Assembly: GCA_018296165.2 (NCBI GenBank)
Contig: JACKQL020000041.1
Coordinates: forward strand, 310,001-374,000
Length of the DNA stretch: 64,000 nt
Source of the DNA: Termitomyces sp. T153
Taxonomy: Eukaryota; Basidiomycota; Agaricomycetes; Agaricales; Lyophyllaceae
Direction of reading: 5' to 3'
Shown: piece after piece, positions 54,793 to 64,000 of the stretch
How the letters are laid out: each line of letters opens with the position of its first letter
Numbering within the stretch: the stretch's first letter is position 1
Made by a program: the position numbers and the translations under genes
The notes under the pieces: model-generated
Seen by the model: the letters and a program-made list of their open reading frames with translations, nothing else
What the model was told of the DNA's origin: nothing
The model's database searches: none

Positions 54793-55118
54793 CCTAAGAG
54801 GCCAGATGAGAGGAAGCACTTGAGCAAGACAGAGGAAGAAGAATACTGCACCAAAGGGCAATGTTTTAACTGTGGCAAATTGGGACACTTCTCCTGAAAC
54901 TGCCCAAGGAATAAGTCCACTGTCTCCACAACCTTGGGAAAACCCCTAGGATTGGAATCTTACAGTGTGTGTATTGACTTACAGAAAATGGAGAGGCTGT
55001 GTAAAGAAGCACTGAGCCAAACCACTGAAGGGCTAGCATTGGGGATGGTATTGCTTGGGGCTCCAATCCAAGTAACAGTGGATTGGGCCCTATCCCAACC
55101 TGAGGGCTGGGAAGGTGG
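54793..55118 (+). pseudogene. Element F gag zinc knuckle
   Basis: KRPDERKHLSKTEEEEYC leads into the CCHC knuckle QCFNCGKLGHFS, a TGA in place of Arg (CGA to TGA), NCPRNKS: C-x2-C-x4-H-x4-C with all four ligands present. Then LGKPLGLESYSVCIDLQKME and RLCKEALSQTTEGLALG. Confidence 0.8.
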
Positions 55119-56040
55119 ATGCTAGGCCACCCATCATACTTGAAAAGACCTCAAGGCACAGGCAAGGAAGTGGGAGATTATTATGAGCCAGTAAGATTAA
55201 TACTCCCATGGGCATTTGGAGAGGATGGGAATCCAATCCCTGTAAATAATTCAGAAGAAAAACTAGCACTAGTTTACAAAGAAGAGAGGAAGTTTGGCAG
55301 GCCTAGGTGCCTTAGTAGTGCACTAGAATGAAGGTTGGATTATGACTTGGAGTGGCTCCAGCCATACCTAGGAGATCCCACCAATGTCCTACAGTATAGG
55401 GGAAGGCAATTCACATCTACCCAGACAAAGGAAGGGATGATACACACCTGGGACACTGTGTGGAAGAAGGAAACTTTCATCTCCTGTGATTGGGTAGCGA
55501 ATCCATTATTCAAAATCGGCACTTGGTATCCATTAGAACACAGTGTGGCAACCAGAACCCCCTTCTCTAGGAGCACCTGGTATGTGCCCACCTTGATGAC
55601 TGATATGTGGGCCTGGAATGCTGGTAAGGTCTTAGAGTTGGGTAATTCATACCTACCAGATGAGGATAAAACTTACCAAAGGGCACAACCATGATTTCAT
55701 GTGGTAAGAGAGGGTTTAGAAACCTGCTTAGTGGCCAACAGGCAGGTCAGGTTCATTGCTAGAATATGGGCCAGGAACCTGGAGAACCCTCAATTCAACA
55801 TATATGGTTGGTATGAAAAGAAAATTAGAAAAGCTTTCCCAGACATGAGCAGCCACATTTGGGAAGATGGCCCCTGCCTGGATGCCTTTTGGAGAGAGCA
55901 GGATGGGCACAAAGCATCTGCTAGCAGGACTAAGTTGTCCAGGACAGAGGAGATCAGCATACTAGAGCTTTGTGAGCAGCAGGTAGAATGCAGAATGTAC
56001 CTGGCCATCCAGAGAAATAATGCCCAAGTAAAGGGAGGAA
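55119..56040 (+). pseudogene. Element F unrecognised domain between zinc knuckle and protease
   Basis: Roughly 300 codons, open apart from stops at 55329 and 55692: GDYYEPVRLILPWAFGEDGN, LDYDLEWLQPYLGDPTNVLQ, WKKETFISCDWVANPLFKIG and ARIWARNLENPQFNIYGWYE. A Trp-rich, folded-looking segment. Element B has only a short spacer in this position. I recognise no family; it is either a lineage-specific part of gag-pol or captured sequence. Confidence 0.5.
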
Positions 56041-56450
56041 GTCATAAGGTCCCTAAACCATTGGTGATAGTGGTAAAGTTGGACAGACATCTAGTCCATG
56101 CATTACTGGATTCCAGATCATTAGGTGACTTTGTATTCACTACCATAGTTGAGCAACTGAAGCTGAACTGAATAGAGCTGAGTGAGCCTGTCCCCATGCA
56201 ATTGGCCATACAAGGGTCCAGATCAAAGATAAACTATGGCACCCACACCAACTTTGAGTACCAGAATATATCAGGCCCACAATACTTCAATGTCATCAAT
56301 CTGCAGGGTTATGATGTTATCCTGGGAACTCCATGGATCTACCAGCATCAAGTTACCTTTGGCCTCAATCCAGCCCAAGTGGTAGTGGAATGTGGAACAG
56401 CCCAACCTATGGTGGAGGGAGTAGGTGTTTCACACTTGGCCTTATGAGCC
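56041..56450 (+). pseudogene. Element F aspartic protease
   Basis: KLDRHLVHALLDSRSLGDFV has the retropepsin triad with Gly replaced by Arg (DSR). A TGA at about 56169 follows, then a strand GYDVILGTPWIYQHQVTFGL, the expected I-L-G-x-P-W core. Non-functional. Confidence 0.75.
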
Positions 56451-56599
56451 ATGCAGACCTATGAGCAAAATCTGGAGTCAGGGAGGCAAGAATTAAGGGA
56501 ATATGCTGCCCCCTTGTGTAAAGAAGCAGGGGAAACACCACTGCCCCCCTTAAGGGCCATCAATCACAAAATCCCTCTGATTGATGTCAATAAGATATA

Positions 56600-57950
56600 C
56601 TCATGGAGACCATTGCAGTGCTCCAAGGCTTTAAAACCTCAGTGGGACCTCAAGTGAGCCACGTACATCACGTCTGGTCAATGGGAAGTAACCATGGCAG
56701 GCAATGCTGTGCTGATGTGTTCTTGAAGAAACCAGGGAAGCCAGGGGATTCACTCCACTTGAGGATTGTGAGCAATCTAAGGGCACACAATGCCAACACT
56801 CACTGCCACTGCCTGACATAGATAGAATGTTGCAGCAGGCAGCATGGGCTAAGTACTGGTCTATTATAGATGGACAGGATGCATATGAACAGATCCAAAT
56901 AAAACCAGAGCATGTAGAATGGATGGCAATGACAACCCCAGATGGAAACATGGTGAGCCATGTGATACAGCAGGGTGACTGTAATGCACCTGCCACATAT
57001 CAAGCCTTGATGAACTACCTTTTCATGGCATATTTGGGAATTTTCATGGATGTATACCTTGATGACATAATAGTATATTCAAATACTTTGGAAGAACATA
57101 TTGAGCATGTAAAGATTGTCCTAGACATCCTGAAAAAGGAAAGACTGTACCTGAGTGAGCAAAGCTGAATTTCTTGTGCAAAGAAATAAAGATCCTAGGA
57201 TGAATCATAGGTGACAAGAGGATTTGCATGGACCCAGATAAAGTGGATGCATTAGTTCGATGGAAGACACCAACAAACTGAGACTTACTTAGAGGGTTTC
57301 TTGGAGCTGCAAGCTATCTGGCTGATGACATAGATAGAGTGAGGGTGCCAATGGGAATCCTACATGGGTTGACAGGAGATACAGTGCCATTCAGATGGGA
57401 CTTCATGCACTAACAAGCATTCAAAGATGTTAAGAACCTAGCTATGATCTGCAAGGATCACTACTGAAAACCACTGATACATGGCACTGAGGCCCCACCT
57501 GTGAATATGGTCACAGACAGGTGTGTCACAGGCATTGCAGGAGTAATAAGCCAGGGGGAAGATTGGAGGACAGCACAAGTGGCTGCCTTCTTTTCAGCGA
57601 AGTTGAATTCAGCTCAGCAGCACTACCCTGTTCATGAAATAGAAATGATGGCAGGTATTGAAATGATGCTGTGATACATAGACTTACTGCAGGGGGTGGC
57701 CTTCAAGTGGTACACAGACCACAAGGGTTTGATCCACCTCATGGCTCAGAAGAGCTTGTCAGGAAGGCAGGCACAATGGATTGAGAAGGTGTCTGAATTT
57801 GACTTCAAAATAATTTATGTACCAGGAACTGAAAATATACTGTCTGATACATTGTCCCATCTATACTTGAATGACCAGGTGGGTATGGTGCAGGCAAGAA
57901 GCAAGTACACATATCACAATGTGGCAGACAATGAGGGGCTGGATTGACAG
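56600..57950 (+). pseudogene. Element F reverse transcriptase and RNase H
   Basis: RT: IDGQDAYEQIQIKPEHVEWM, VIQQGDCNAPATYQALMNYL and the catalytic box YLDD (57055-57066), the only intact one in the window, then IIVYSNTLEEHIEHV. RNase H: NMVTDRCVTGIAGVISQGED, YPVHEIEMMAGIEMM, WYTDHKGLIHLMAQKSLSGR, QAQWIEKVSEFDFKIIYVPG and LSDTLSHLY. Frameshifts near 57170 and stops at 57294, 57411 and 57466 inactivate it. Confidence 0.82.
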
Positions 57951-58559
57951 TTGGTTTCTATGCCAGTATTGGTGGGAGTAGAGGCAAGAATGCTGCCCAA
58001 CCACCGCTGGCAAACCCAGGAGAGTCAATGGGCCTGACAAGGCTGAAGAGAGTGTATCAGTGGAAGGTGGTGGAACCTGCCAAGACAGGGAGGCCAGAAA
58101 TGGCCAAAGAGTTTGTGACTCAGGCAGCACCACATTTTGTTCTGCATGGCCCACAGGAACAAAACAAAGAGGGGGAAGGGACAATGCCCCCTCCTCATGT
58201 GAACTCCCAAAGAAAATGAATAAGAACAATGAAATTGGTGAAAGATTAACCATCAGACTGCCAGCACAGAAGAAGCATGACTTACCTAATGAGGTGGCTC
58301 TGATACAGCCAAAAATAGGTGCCCAACCAACAGAGACAAACCTAGACAGAGATCTGGCTTCCAGGTTGCATCTACTAATGGAACAACATGAGAAGCTGAC
58401 CCCACTAACCTTGGAGGAGTTCTTGAACACTGGGAGGGACCCAATAGACCTGGTGGCATCAGTAAGGGGACATTACCAAGAAGACAACATATTCAAACAT
58501 ATAGTCAAGAACCCCTAGGCATTTAAAAACTATGAAGTTACAGAAGACAAACTAATATT

Positions 58560-59330
58560 CCTGAAATCTGAAGGGAAAAAGGCTCTTATGCATACCAGCA
58601 ATTATTGTGTGAGGAAGAAATGTCAGAGGAATAGTAATATCAGAAGCACATATACTACTTGCTCACCTAGGACCACAAAAGACATTGCTATACCTGCATG
58701 ATCATGTCTGGTGGAAAACTATGGCCAGGGATGTCCAGGAATACTGCAATACTTGTTTCACTTGCAAAAGGAACAAACCATCCAATCACAAGCCATATGG
58801 CTTAATGAATGAATCGGACAATAGTACAAATGATATGGCAATGCATTGGTGATTGTCTAAAGGACTGGGTAGCTAAAATACTGGCCATCAAATTTGCAAT
58901 CAATTCAGCAAGATCTGAGACTACTGGCTACTCCCCCTTTTTCCTCAACTCAGGAAGACTGCCATGCCCTATGATTTGGAACAATGCTCACCAAGACAAA
59001 TTTGCAGGCATAAGAGTGTTTGCTCAATGGTTGAAATTGGCTCTGATTGCAGCACATGACTGTATTCTCACTGCCCACATGAAACAAACCAGGAATGCCA
59101 ACCAACAAAGACAGATGGCTTGTTTTTCCAAGGACAACATGGTGTATGTATCCACCAAGAATTTTACTTACCCCAAGGGGTTCCCTAAGAAACTTATCCC
59201 GAAGTACAAGGGACCCTATAAAATTTTGGAGGATTTCAGCAACAACTCCTTCTGAGTCAACATTTTGATCAATATGAAGCGGAGAGGGATACATGATGTA
59301 TTCCATGCCACATTACTCAGAATTCACAAG
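58560..59330 (+). pseudogene. Element F integrase with the catalytic core deleted
   Basis: The zinc head is readable (AHILLAHLGPQKTLLYLHDH, then CNTCFTCKRNKPSNHKPYGL). It passes straight into MNRTIVQMIWQCIGDCLKDW, which normally follows the third catalytic residue, so the D,D-35-E core (about 400 bp) is missing. The join at 58803-58812 reads TTAATGAATGAATCGG, with a short repeated ATGAA. The C-terminal part has SARSETTGYSPFFLNSGRLP, VYVSTKNFTYPKGFPKKLIP and KYKGPYKILEDF. Confidence 0.75.
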
Positions 59331-59740
59331 CCAAATGACAATTGACTTTTTCCTGGCCAACTGGACAAGCAAATCATAGAACCTGAAGTCAACAAGTGGG
59401 CTGCTGAGCATATTGTGGTGCACCATGGCAGTAAAACTCATGCCATGTTTGAGGTTCTCTGGAAAGTGGGAGAGATAAGTCCTGGATGACTTACAAACAA
59501 CTAAAGGAACTAGAACTGATTGTGTCATACCTTGAATTATTAGGGTTTGAGAAAATTGAAGAATTGATCCAGCAAGGAACTGGCAAACCACCTTGCAATG
59601 ATCTGCAAGTTTTTTTGGGACTAACAAGCATCCATGAGTATAAAGGGGCCAATGACTGGAATGAAACTTCATTCTATTCACCCCTCATTGGGCCACCTAT
59701 GTCTCCACTCCCCAGTATCTGACTCTCAGCTATTGCTCTC
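59331..59740 (+). pseudogene. Element F divergent chromodomain
   Basis: EPEVNKWAAEHIVVHHGSKT, HAMFEVLWK, then in another frame TWMTYKQLKELELIVSYLE and LLGFEKIEELIQQGTGK. It lines up with the tail of B (HCWKGKNLEFKVCW, TTWESL, LDRYLELQG), so the two copies share this unusual end. Assignment as a chromodomain rests on position and the W-x-V/L..W.G..TW pattern only. Confidence 0.55.
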
Positions 59741-60676
59741 CCTCTTTCAACACCTCCCTTTGGCATGGCACATCCCTTTGGTAGATGAGGACATGGGCAG
59801 GACAAGTGCAAGGAGTGACCTAGGTGTCACCCTTACATCTCTATTGACCCCGCAACATGAATGATCATCATTTTTGACCCACTGAATCCTGACAACCCCT
59901 TAGTTGTGCATCCACTACAGGTACAGGCTTACCTGGACTACAAACTCAAGATCCACCAAACTCACAGTCACCCTCAATCCCCCTTTCCCATGGGATATGA
60001 CACCTTTGCCTCCATTCTTAACCTGGCTGACCCCAAAATGGAATGCCAATATAAACTCCTAGCTTATGATTAGTCAATGGAGACCTGGTCTGAGTGAAGG
60101 CCCCCTTTCCTCCCAGATTCATTCCAACTGCCTTTGTTGATCCCCATCTTGACCTTTTAACCACCCTGGGTTTTATTACCAAACAAGGGACCATCAATAA
60201 ACAGACTGTTGAGGATGCAATTCAAGCTTGGCATGCCCCCTCAGGCAAATGTGTACAGCAAACAAAACAGTTTCATGCCAACCAATCTCAGTACCTTAAT
60301 AATCCCATTTGTCCTTATTTCCCCCACAAGCACCTATTCTCAGCTATGGAAAGTGACCACTTGGATGCCAGTCCAGAGCCATCCACTGCTGCAAGTAAAC
60401 ACCATGCTCTTGGTTCTAGATGCCCCTTGATTCAGGCTGCTCTGTTGCCTTCAAGGCTAGGGTCATCCACCCCCTGCTTGGCCATCACCACACACAGCAT
60501 CATCATATGATCCCCTGATCCCAAGGGCAAGAGCAAGGCCCATGAAGAGGAGGAGGACATGGCAGCAGATCCCACAGACATCCCGCTTCCTACTGATGAG
60601 GACAACAATGTGGATGGCAAAGTCAAGGACTACCCCAACAATGGCACTGGGGAGAGCCCCGCAACCATGCAATAAA
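59740..60676 (+). pseudogene. Element F third ORF
   Basis: Downstream of pol on the same strand. An open stretch from 59861 (IIIFDPLNPDNPLVVHPLQV; GYDTFASILNLADPKMECQY) is followed, after a TAG at 60071 and a TGA at about 60094, by FPPRFIPTAFVDPHLDLLTT, TVEDAIQAWHAPSGKC, a Ser/Pro-rich stretch and an acidic tail (KAHEEEEDMAADPTDIPLPT; DEDNNVDGKVKDY). Position, composition and acidic end resemble the third ORF of element B. Function unknown. Confidence 0.5.
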
Positions 60677-61350
60677 AGGGCAGACTGGTGGAAACTCTGT
60701 CCACTCAAAAGTATCACTATAATCTTGATCCCACTATTCTAATTCCCTACTTATCTTTAAAGCCATATACTTCCAATTATCTGACTTGGAGGGCATATGT
60801 AGTGTGAGTGTGACATCACCTTTGCCTAAACTTTACAATTTTATTCCTACTTACTCCATGCTTCGTTCCATAGCACTCCATACTATATAATAGGCCTATC
60901 TGTATTCGGGTAGGCAGTTCTTGCAATAATTAGGACTTAAACCAGTTCTATCACGAGACCACTCTGTGTGACCATACTCTGCCATACTAGGCAGGCTATT
61001 GTTACACCCTGGTCAACTGGTTATGGTTGTATCAATCATTGTTTTTGGGATAGTGGTCACAGGTTCAATTCTCCCAATTGGCAAAATATTTGACTGAAAA
61101 TTGGTGATGCTGTCATTACAATGCTGGTTATATTACGACTATGCTGTAAGTACAGGCTGTTGTTATAATAAATGGACGGTATAGCCTGTACCTTTAGCAA
61201 TTTCTCAAGGGAAAGGAAATCAAACAATACACTAGACATGTCCTCCTCGACAAGACATTTGACAAAGTTGACCAGGAGTATCAGGCCTCGATACTACATA
61301 GAAGACTTCAGCGAATCCATGGTGATACTAAATCCCAATATGGATTTTGT
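60677..61350 (+). other. Flank with returning CpG; weak tRNA-like promoter boxes
   Basis: CpG reappears from about 60862, marking the end of old transposon DNA or a younger LTR of F. TATATAATAGG occurs at 60884. TGGTCAACTGG (61010-61020) matches the pol III A-box consensus and GGTTCAATTCT (61062-61072) nearly matches the B box, 52 bp apart, but the sequence does not fold as a tRNA. A decayed SINE is possible. A frame at 61172-61348 (NNTLDMSSSTRHLTKL; IRPRYYIEDFSESMVI) looks coding-like. Confidence 0.35.
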
Positions 61351-61668
61351 ATGAGCATACTGCAAGAGAGGTCGCCAGGAGGGGCAGGGGTGTACCGAGT
61401 AGTCAGTATTTACCAGGGGACAAATCCTGTCAAGGAGAAACTCATCATGAAAGCCCAATTCGGCGGCGAGATTCAAGGCCCAACAAATGATTCCGTCACT
61501 GGACTACAATTACGAACAGCTCTTCTGTTTATGTTCAAGGTCCCATTATTTGCTTTTTTTTTGAGTCCGACTCTTTCTAAATACCTTTCGCAGGATGCAG
61601 GATGCAAATTTTTGGATGATATCGGGGTGGAGCAGCTGGCAGAGGTCAAAGAGGACAAGGAAAAATAA
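61351..61668 (+). CDS. Hypothetical protein, possible fragment
   Basis: 105 codons with retained CpG: RVVSIYQGTNPVKEKLIMKA, QFGGEIQGPTND, then a hydrophobic helix (TALLFMFKVPLFAFFLSPTL) and an acidic/Lys end. The first part might be the start of a kinase N-lobe, as in fungal kinase-like proteins such as the next gene, but the alignment is too short to be sure. The upstream frame (61172-61348) may belong to it through an unrecognised intron. Confidence 0.35.
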   Translation: MSILQERSPGGAGVYRVVSIYQGTNPVKEKLIMKAQFGGEIQGPTNDSVTGLQLRTALLFMFKVPLFAFFLSPTLSKYLSQDAGCKFLDDIGVEQLAEVKEDKEK

Positions 61669-61925
61669 ATAATTGCTTATTCCTTGTCCAGACACCAATC
61701 TGGAGCAATATATACACCACTGGTGGAACCGATTCGGTTTTTTTGTAATTGTTTTATGTCATTAACTTACAATTGCATTGTTAAGAATTACGATTCTGAC
61801 GCGAGAAAACGAGAAAAATAGAATATCGCGATCAGATGGTTGCTTATCATTTTTCGTGACTGTGAAGTCAGTAGCTATATACGTAATAGTATTTCGCGTG
61901 AGTCTGCTGAGTTAAATCTATGAAC

Positions 61926-62240
61926 TTATCCTGCAGTGAGACAGGCAAGGGAAAAGCAGTCGTGAGCTAAAATAAACAAGAATGTGAAGGGTCGTGAGTA
62001 ATCAGACAGGCTCTGACTAGACTCGGCCGGCACAAAGAGTATAGAATCCAGAGGAACAGAAAGACTAGAGGGTGGTCGAAAAACCTCGTTCAGGTTGTGA
62101 AGCATGAAAGTGGCACCTGATCCGCGCGCTTGTCGTGTCATGTGATACGGGTACTCGAAAATTGGAGCCGCTTGCTTGTTTCTAATTTCCACATTGACAA
62201 CCACCATCCGTTCCTCACTATGTATATGAAGGCTTCCCAT
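61926..62240 (-). CDS. Hypothetical 104-residue protein
   Basis: An ATG-to-stop frame on the minus strand in CpG-retaining DNA: SLHIHSEERMVVVNVEIRNK, FEYPYHMTRQARGSGATFML, SLSVPLDSILFVPAE. It is divergent from the kinase-like gene and about 190 bp upstream of it. No family recognised; open frames of this size can occur by chance. Confidence 0.3.
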   Translation of the reverse strand: MGSLHIHSEERMVVVNVEIRNKQAAPIFEYPYHMTRQARGSGATFMLHNLNEVFRPPSSLSVPLDSILFVPAESSQSLSDYSRPFTFLFILAHDCFSLACLTAG

Positions 62241-62426
62241 TTCAAAACTTTGATGGCGTTTCGGACAGTTCGTGCTTGTCGTTTTCTCTAAGGTGATTGA
62301 TTGTTTTTCTCATGTGTGATCCAGTTCACACATACCGCACCCGCTGTTGGTCACAACGGGTGGTTTCGGTAAGCTCTAAAATTCTTTTGACTCGTGAGCT
62401 ATGAGGCCTTAACCGCTACAAGGACT

Positions 62427-63506
62427 ATGATTGATACTTATAAGCCTGGAAATCGGCTTACGCTCGTGCTTTCTGGAAGCAATCACAATCTAGTTGTGAG
62501 GATCGTCAAGGCGTTCACTCCATTCACCAATTCTGTTGCCCTCCTTGTCGATGCGCAGACTGATAAGCACGAGACTCAACTCCCATCTCGTTTTTGTCTC
62601 AAATTAACGGATCGCCGTATTTGCGACACATGGTCTTTCGACTTGGAAAAAGACTATCAGACGAATATTCAATCTCGCGTCAGCCAATCTGGGCCGTCCT
62701 TCGAATTTGATGACTCAGAGGATTATTTACCATGGATGGACTTGTATAACACATGGAAGAGATGGGACGCTTCGTATCACAGAGAACACGAAGCATATAG
62801 ACGTCTTCCAGAGGCACAGGCATCTGGACTCATTCCTCGTTTCTTCGGTACTGCAAAGATCGAGATGATGGATAGGGCTTCTCATCCATCCTTGAGTCAT
62901 ATCAATGGACTACTCATTGAGCATATTCATGGACGTTCCATGGCATCGTTGAGGCCTGGCATCAGTGTCACGATTGAGGAGGCTGAGGTCATCTCTCAAC
63001 GCATTCTGGAACTTGGGCGGCGTCTTCGCCGCTATGGTGTTTGTCACAATGATGTTTATGTTGCCAATATCATTCTTCGAGCCGAGAATGACTTTCCGGT
63101 CTTGATTGACTGGGGAAATGCTTCGTTTGATGCTGTCGATCTCCCTTTGCAAGAAAGATGGAATCATATGGGTCTTTGGCAAGATTTTCATTCTGACATT
63201 CGTAGTGTGCTCAGAAGTGGAATATATTATGAAGGACCAAACAATGATGCAGTATGTCCTAGCATCCCAGCTGGTGGTGTATGGCATCGCCACAGAACTC
63301 CGGTATCCAACGAGGAACAGATCCACGCTGCACAAGAGCTGGGTTTTAATGCGGTGAACCGCCTTATCCAAAATTTGTCATCGAGAGAAGAATTGGAGAT
63401 GTTCTATGACGAGGAAACTGGTGTGGATGTCAAGCATGGATTGAGGTGGAGGGTGAAGAAGGGTATCAAGACAAGAGGGTTTGATGACCCATGCCCAGTG
63501 GTGTAG
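62427..63506 (+). CDS. Kinase-like protein (protein-kinase/APH fold)
   Basis: An intact 359-residue frame with normal CpG, the only undamaged host-type gene here. The kinase fold is indicated by REHEAYRRLPEAQASGLIPRF (residues about 119-139; helix C and the I-P-x-F hinge region), LIEHIHGRSM, the catalytic loop GVCHNDVYVANIIL (H-N-D...N, Asp at about 209) and DWGNASF (equivalent of DFG, Asp at about 228). RFCLKL near residue 57 may hold the ATP-binding Lys. The frame extends upstream to 62394 only through a GTG; ATG at 62427 is the first in frame. A short upstream exon is possible (donor-like GTAAGC at 62369). Such atypical kinases are numerous in Agaricomycetes; the substrate is unknown. Confidence 0.8.
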   Translation: MIDTYKPGNRLTLVLSGSNHNLVVRIVKAFTPFTNSVALLVDAQTDKHETQLPSRFCLKLTDRRICDTWSFDLEKDYQTNIQSRVSQSGPSFEFDDSEDYLPWMDLYNTWKRWDASYHREHEAYRRLPEAQASGLIPRFFGTAKIEMMDRASHPSLSHINGLLIEHIHGRSMASLRPGISVTIEEAEVISQRILELGRRLRRYGVCHNDVYVANIILRAENDFPVLIDWGNASFDAVDLPLQERWNHMGLWQDFHSDIRSVLRSGIYYEGPNNDAVCPSIPAGGVWHRHRTPVSNEEQIHAAQELGFNAVNRLIQNLSSREELEMFYDEETGVDVKHGLRWRVKKGIKTRGFDDPCPVV

Positions 63507-64000
63507 ATTGCAATAAACTTTCTAATTATGACCACATGACACATCAGTTTGATGCACAATGTATGATGTCTGTTGCATAGGATGTTGACAAATAATAGCA
63601 AGGATGATTATTTGGGGTCACATACTCAAATCATGCAAACTTGATACTTGAGAGATGCAAATCATCTCCACTACTGTTCTCAGTGCTTTCTTTTGCTTAC
63701 TAACTCAAATACATTGTTACAGTAACATATGGAATGTCAATGCCATGAATAACTTCAGGTTTTGTGATATTCTGAAGATTATCAAACTTGTGAACATTGT
63801 ACCCATGTATCCTTCCATGAGCACCTGCACTATCCACTCCTGACAACAACTGAGATGTTGTTACAGCTTGGTCTCCTACCATCACACAATAGTACCTTCA
63901 CCCTACTCACTTGCATGACAAATTTGATTAGAGCTAAAAGAATTTATGGGAAAGGACAATGCTGAATTTCTTTAAGAGGAGGATTACAGCTTGAGCTTCT
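63507..64000. other. CpG-free DNA after the kinase-like gene
   Basis: Within ~40 bp after the stop the sequence becomes almost free of CpG, like the old repeats at the left side. Short frames only (e.g. 63655-63840); no domain recognised. Probably the edge of another decayed repeat. Confidence 0.4.

Larger units (their letters stand above)
51219..60676 (+). mobile_element. Element F: decayed Gypsy element of the B lineage
   Basis: gag, CCHC, an extra domain, protease, RT, RNase H, integrase zinc head and C-terminus, divergent chromodomain and a downstream third ORF, all on the plus strand. Similar to B in RT (QGDCNAPATYQ), chromodomain tail and overall order. A solo LTR (53641-54792) interrupts gag, and the integrase core is deleted. 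LTRs were not identified. CpG very low. Confidence 0.75.

Noticed and set aside
61003..61080. tRNA gene
   Set aside because: A and B boxes are present but the acceptor and T stems do not pair.
62312..62405. An upstream first exon of the kinase-like gene (ATG at 62312, donor at 62369)
   Set aside because: The in-frame acceptor would give a 37-nt intron, and the 54-nt alternative shifts the frame into a stop. Kept only as a possibility in the gene entry.

Overview
The window is a fungal, probably Agaricomycete (mushroom-forming basidiomycete), repeat island. Evidence: Ty3/Gypsy chromoviruses and Ty1/Copia elements with long LTRs, spliceosomal introns of 50-60 nt, decay of CpG to TpG/CpA in older copies (the mark of CpG methylation rather than of ascomycete CpA-directed RIP), and one intact kinase-like host gene at the right edge. 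The species cannot be read from the sequence. No rRNA, convincing tRNA or CRISPR was seen.

Layout. 1-1690: relic LTR end and a minus-strand Copia relic. 1691-7239: element A, a decayed minus-strand chromovirus with one 441-bp LTR. 7240-30589: element B, a large decayed plus-strand Gypsy element (gag, pol, divergent chromodomain, a long third ORF), bounded by a ~215-bp repeat and broken by insertions: a CpG-retaining LTR-like block (14812-15852), a complete Copia element (17055-21894, TSD CAGCT) and a second copy of family A (A2, 22899-29256), itself broken by two solo LTRs (24522-25218; 26182-27336, TSD CATGC). 30590-51218: element C, a plus-strand chromovirus split between the integrase zinc motif and integrase core by element D (32270-49541, minus strand, TSD CCAAC). 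D carries a second, non-autonomous element E (42575-48817, TSD GGCGG) inside its 5' LTR. 51219-60676: element F, a plus-strand Gypsy relic of the B lineage with a solo LTR of family E in its gag (53641-54792, TSD CCTAA). 60677-64000: CpG-containing flank with an intact kinase-like gene at 62427-63506.

Most notable. (1) D and E both carry, antisense to the element and next to the 3' LTR, a gene for a coiled-coil protein with a 52/55-nt intron at the same codon and phase. E has kept this gene but lost recognisable gag-pol. (2) The LTRs of D, E and A2 contain an 11-12 nt sequence complementary to the primer-binding site, 30-odd bp downstream of a TATA box in D and E, which indicates Tf1/sushi-type self-priming. 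(3) Element B, across gag, pol, third ORF and untranslated parts, appears packed with perfect short hairpins (eight with 9-10 bp arms seen by eye). (4) D has two tandem aspartic-protease domains. (5) CpG decay explains loss of the second catalytic Asp of the RT YxDD box in five of six Gypsy copies; the copy whose codons lack CpG kept it.

The three precisely mapped nested insertions, plus two solo LTRs with exact TSDs, give a relative order: A, B, C and F oldest (almost no CpG), then Copia and A2 within B and the CpG-poor solo LTR within A2, then D, E and the CpG-rich solo LTR in F.
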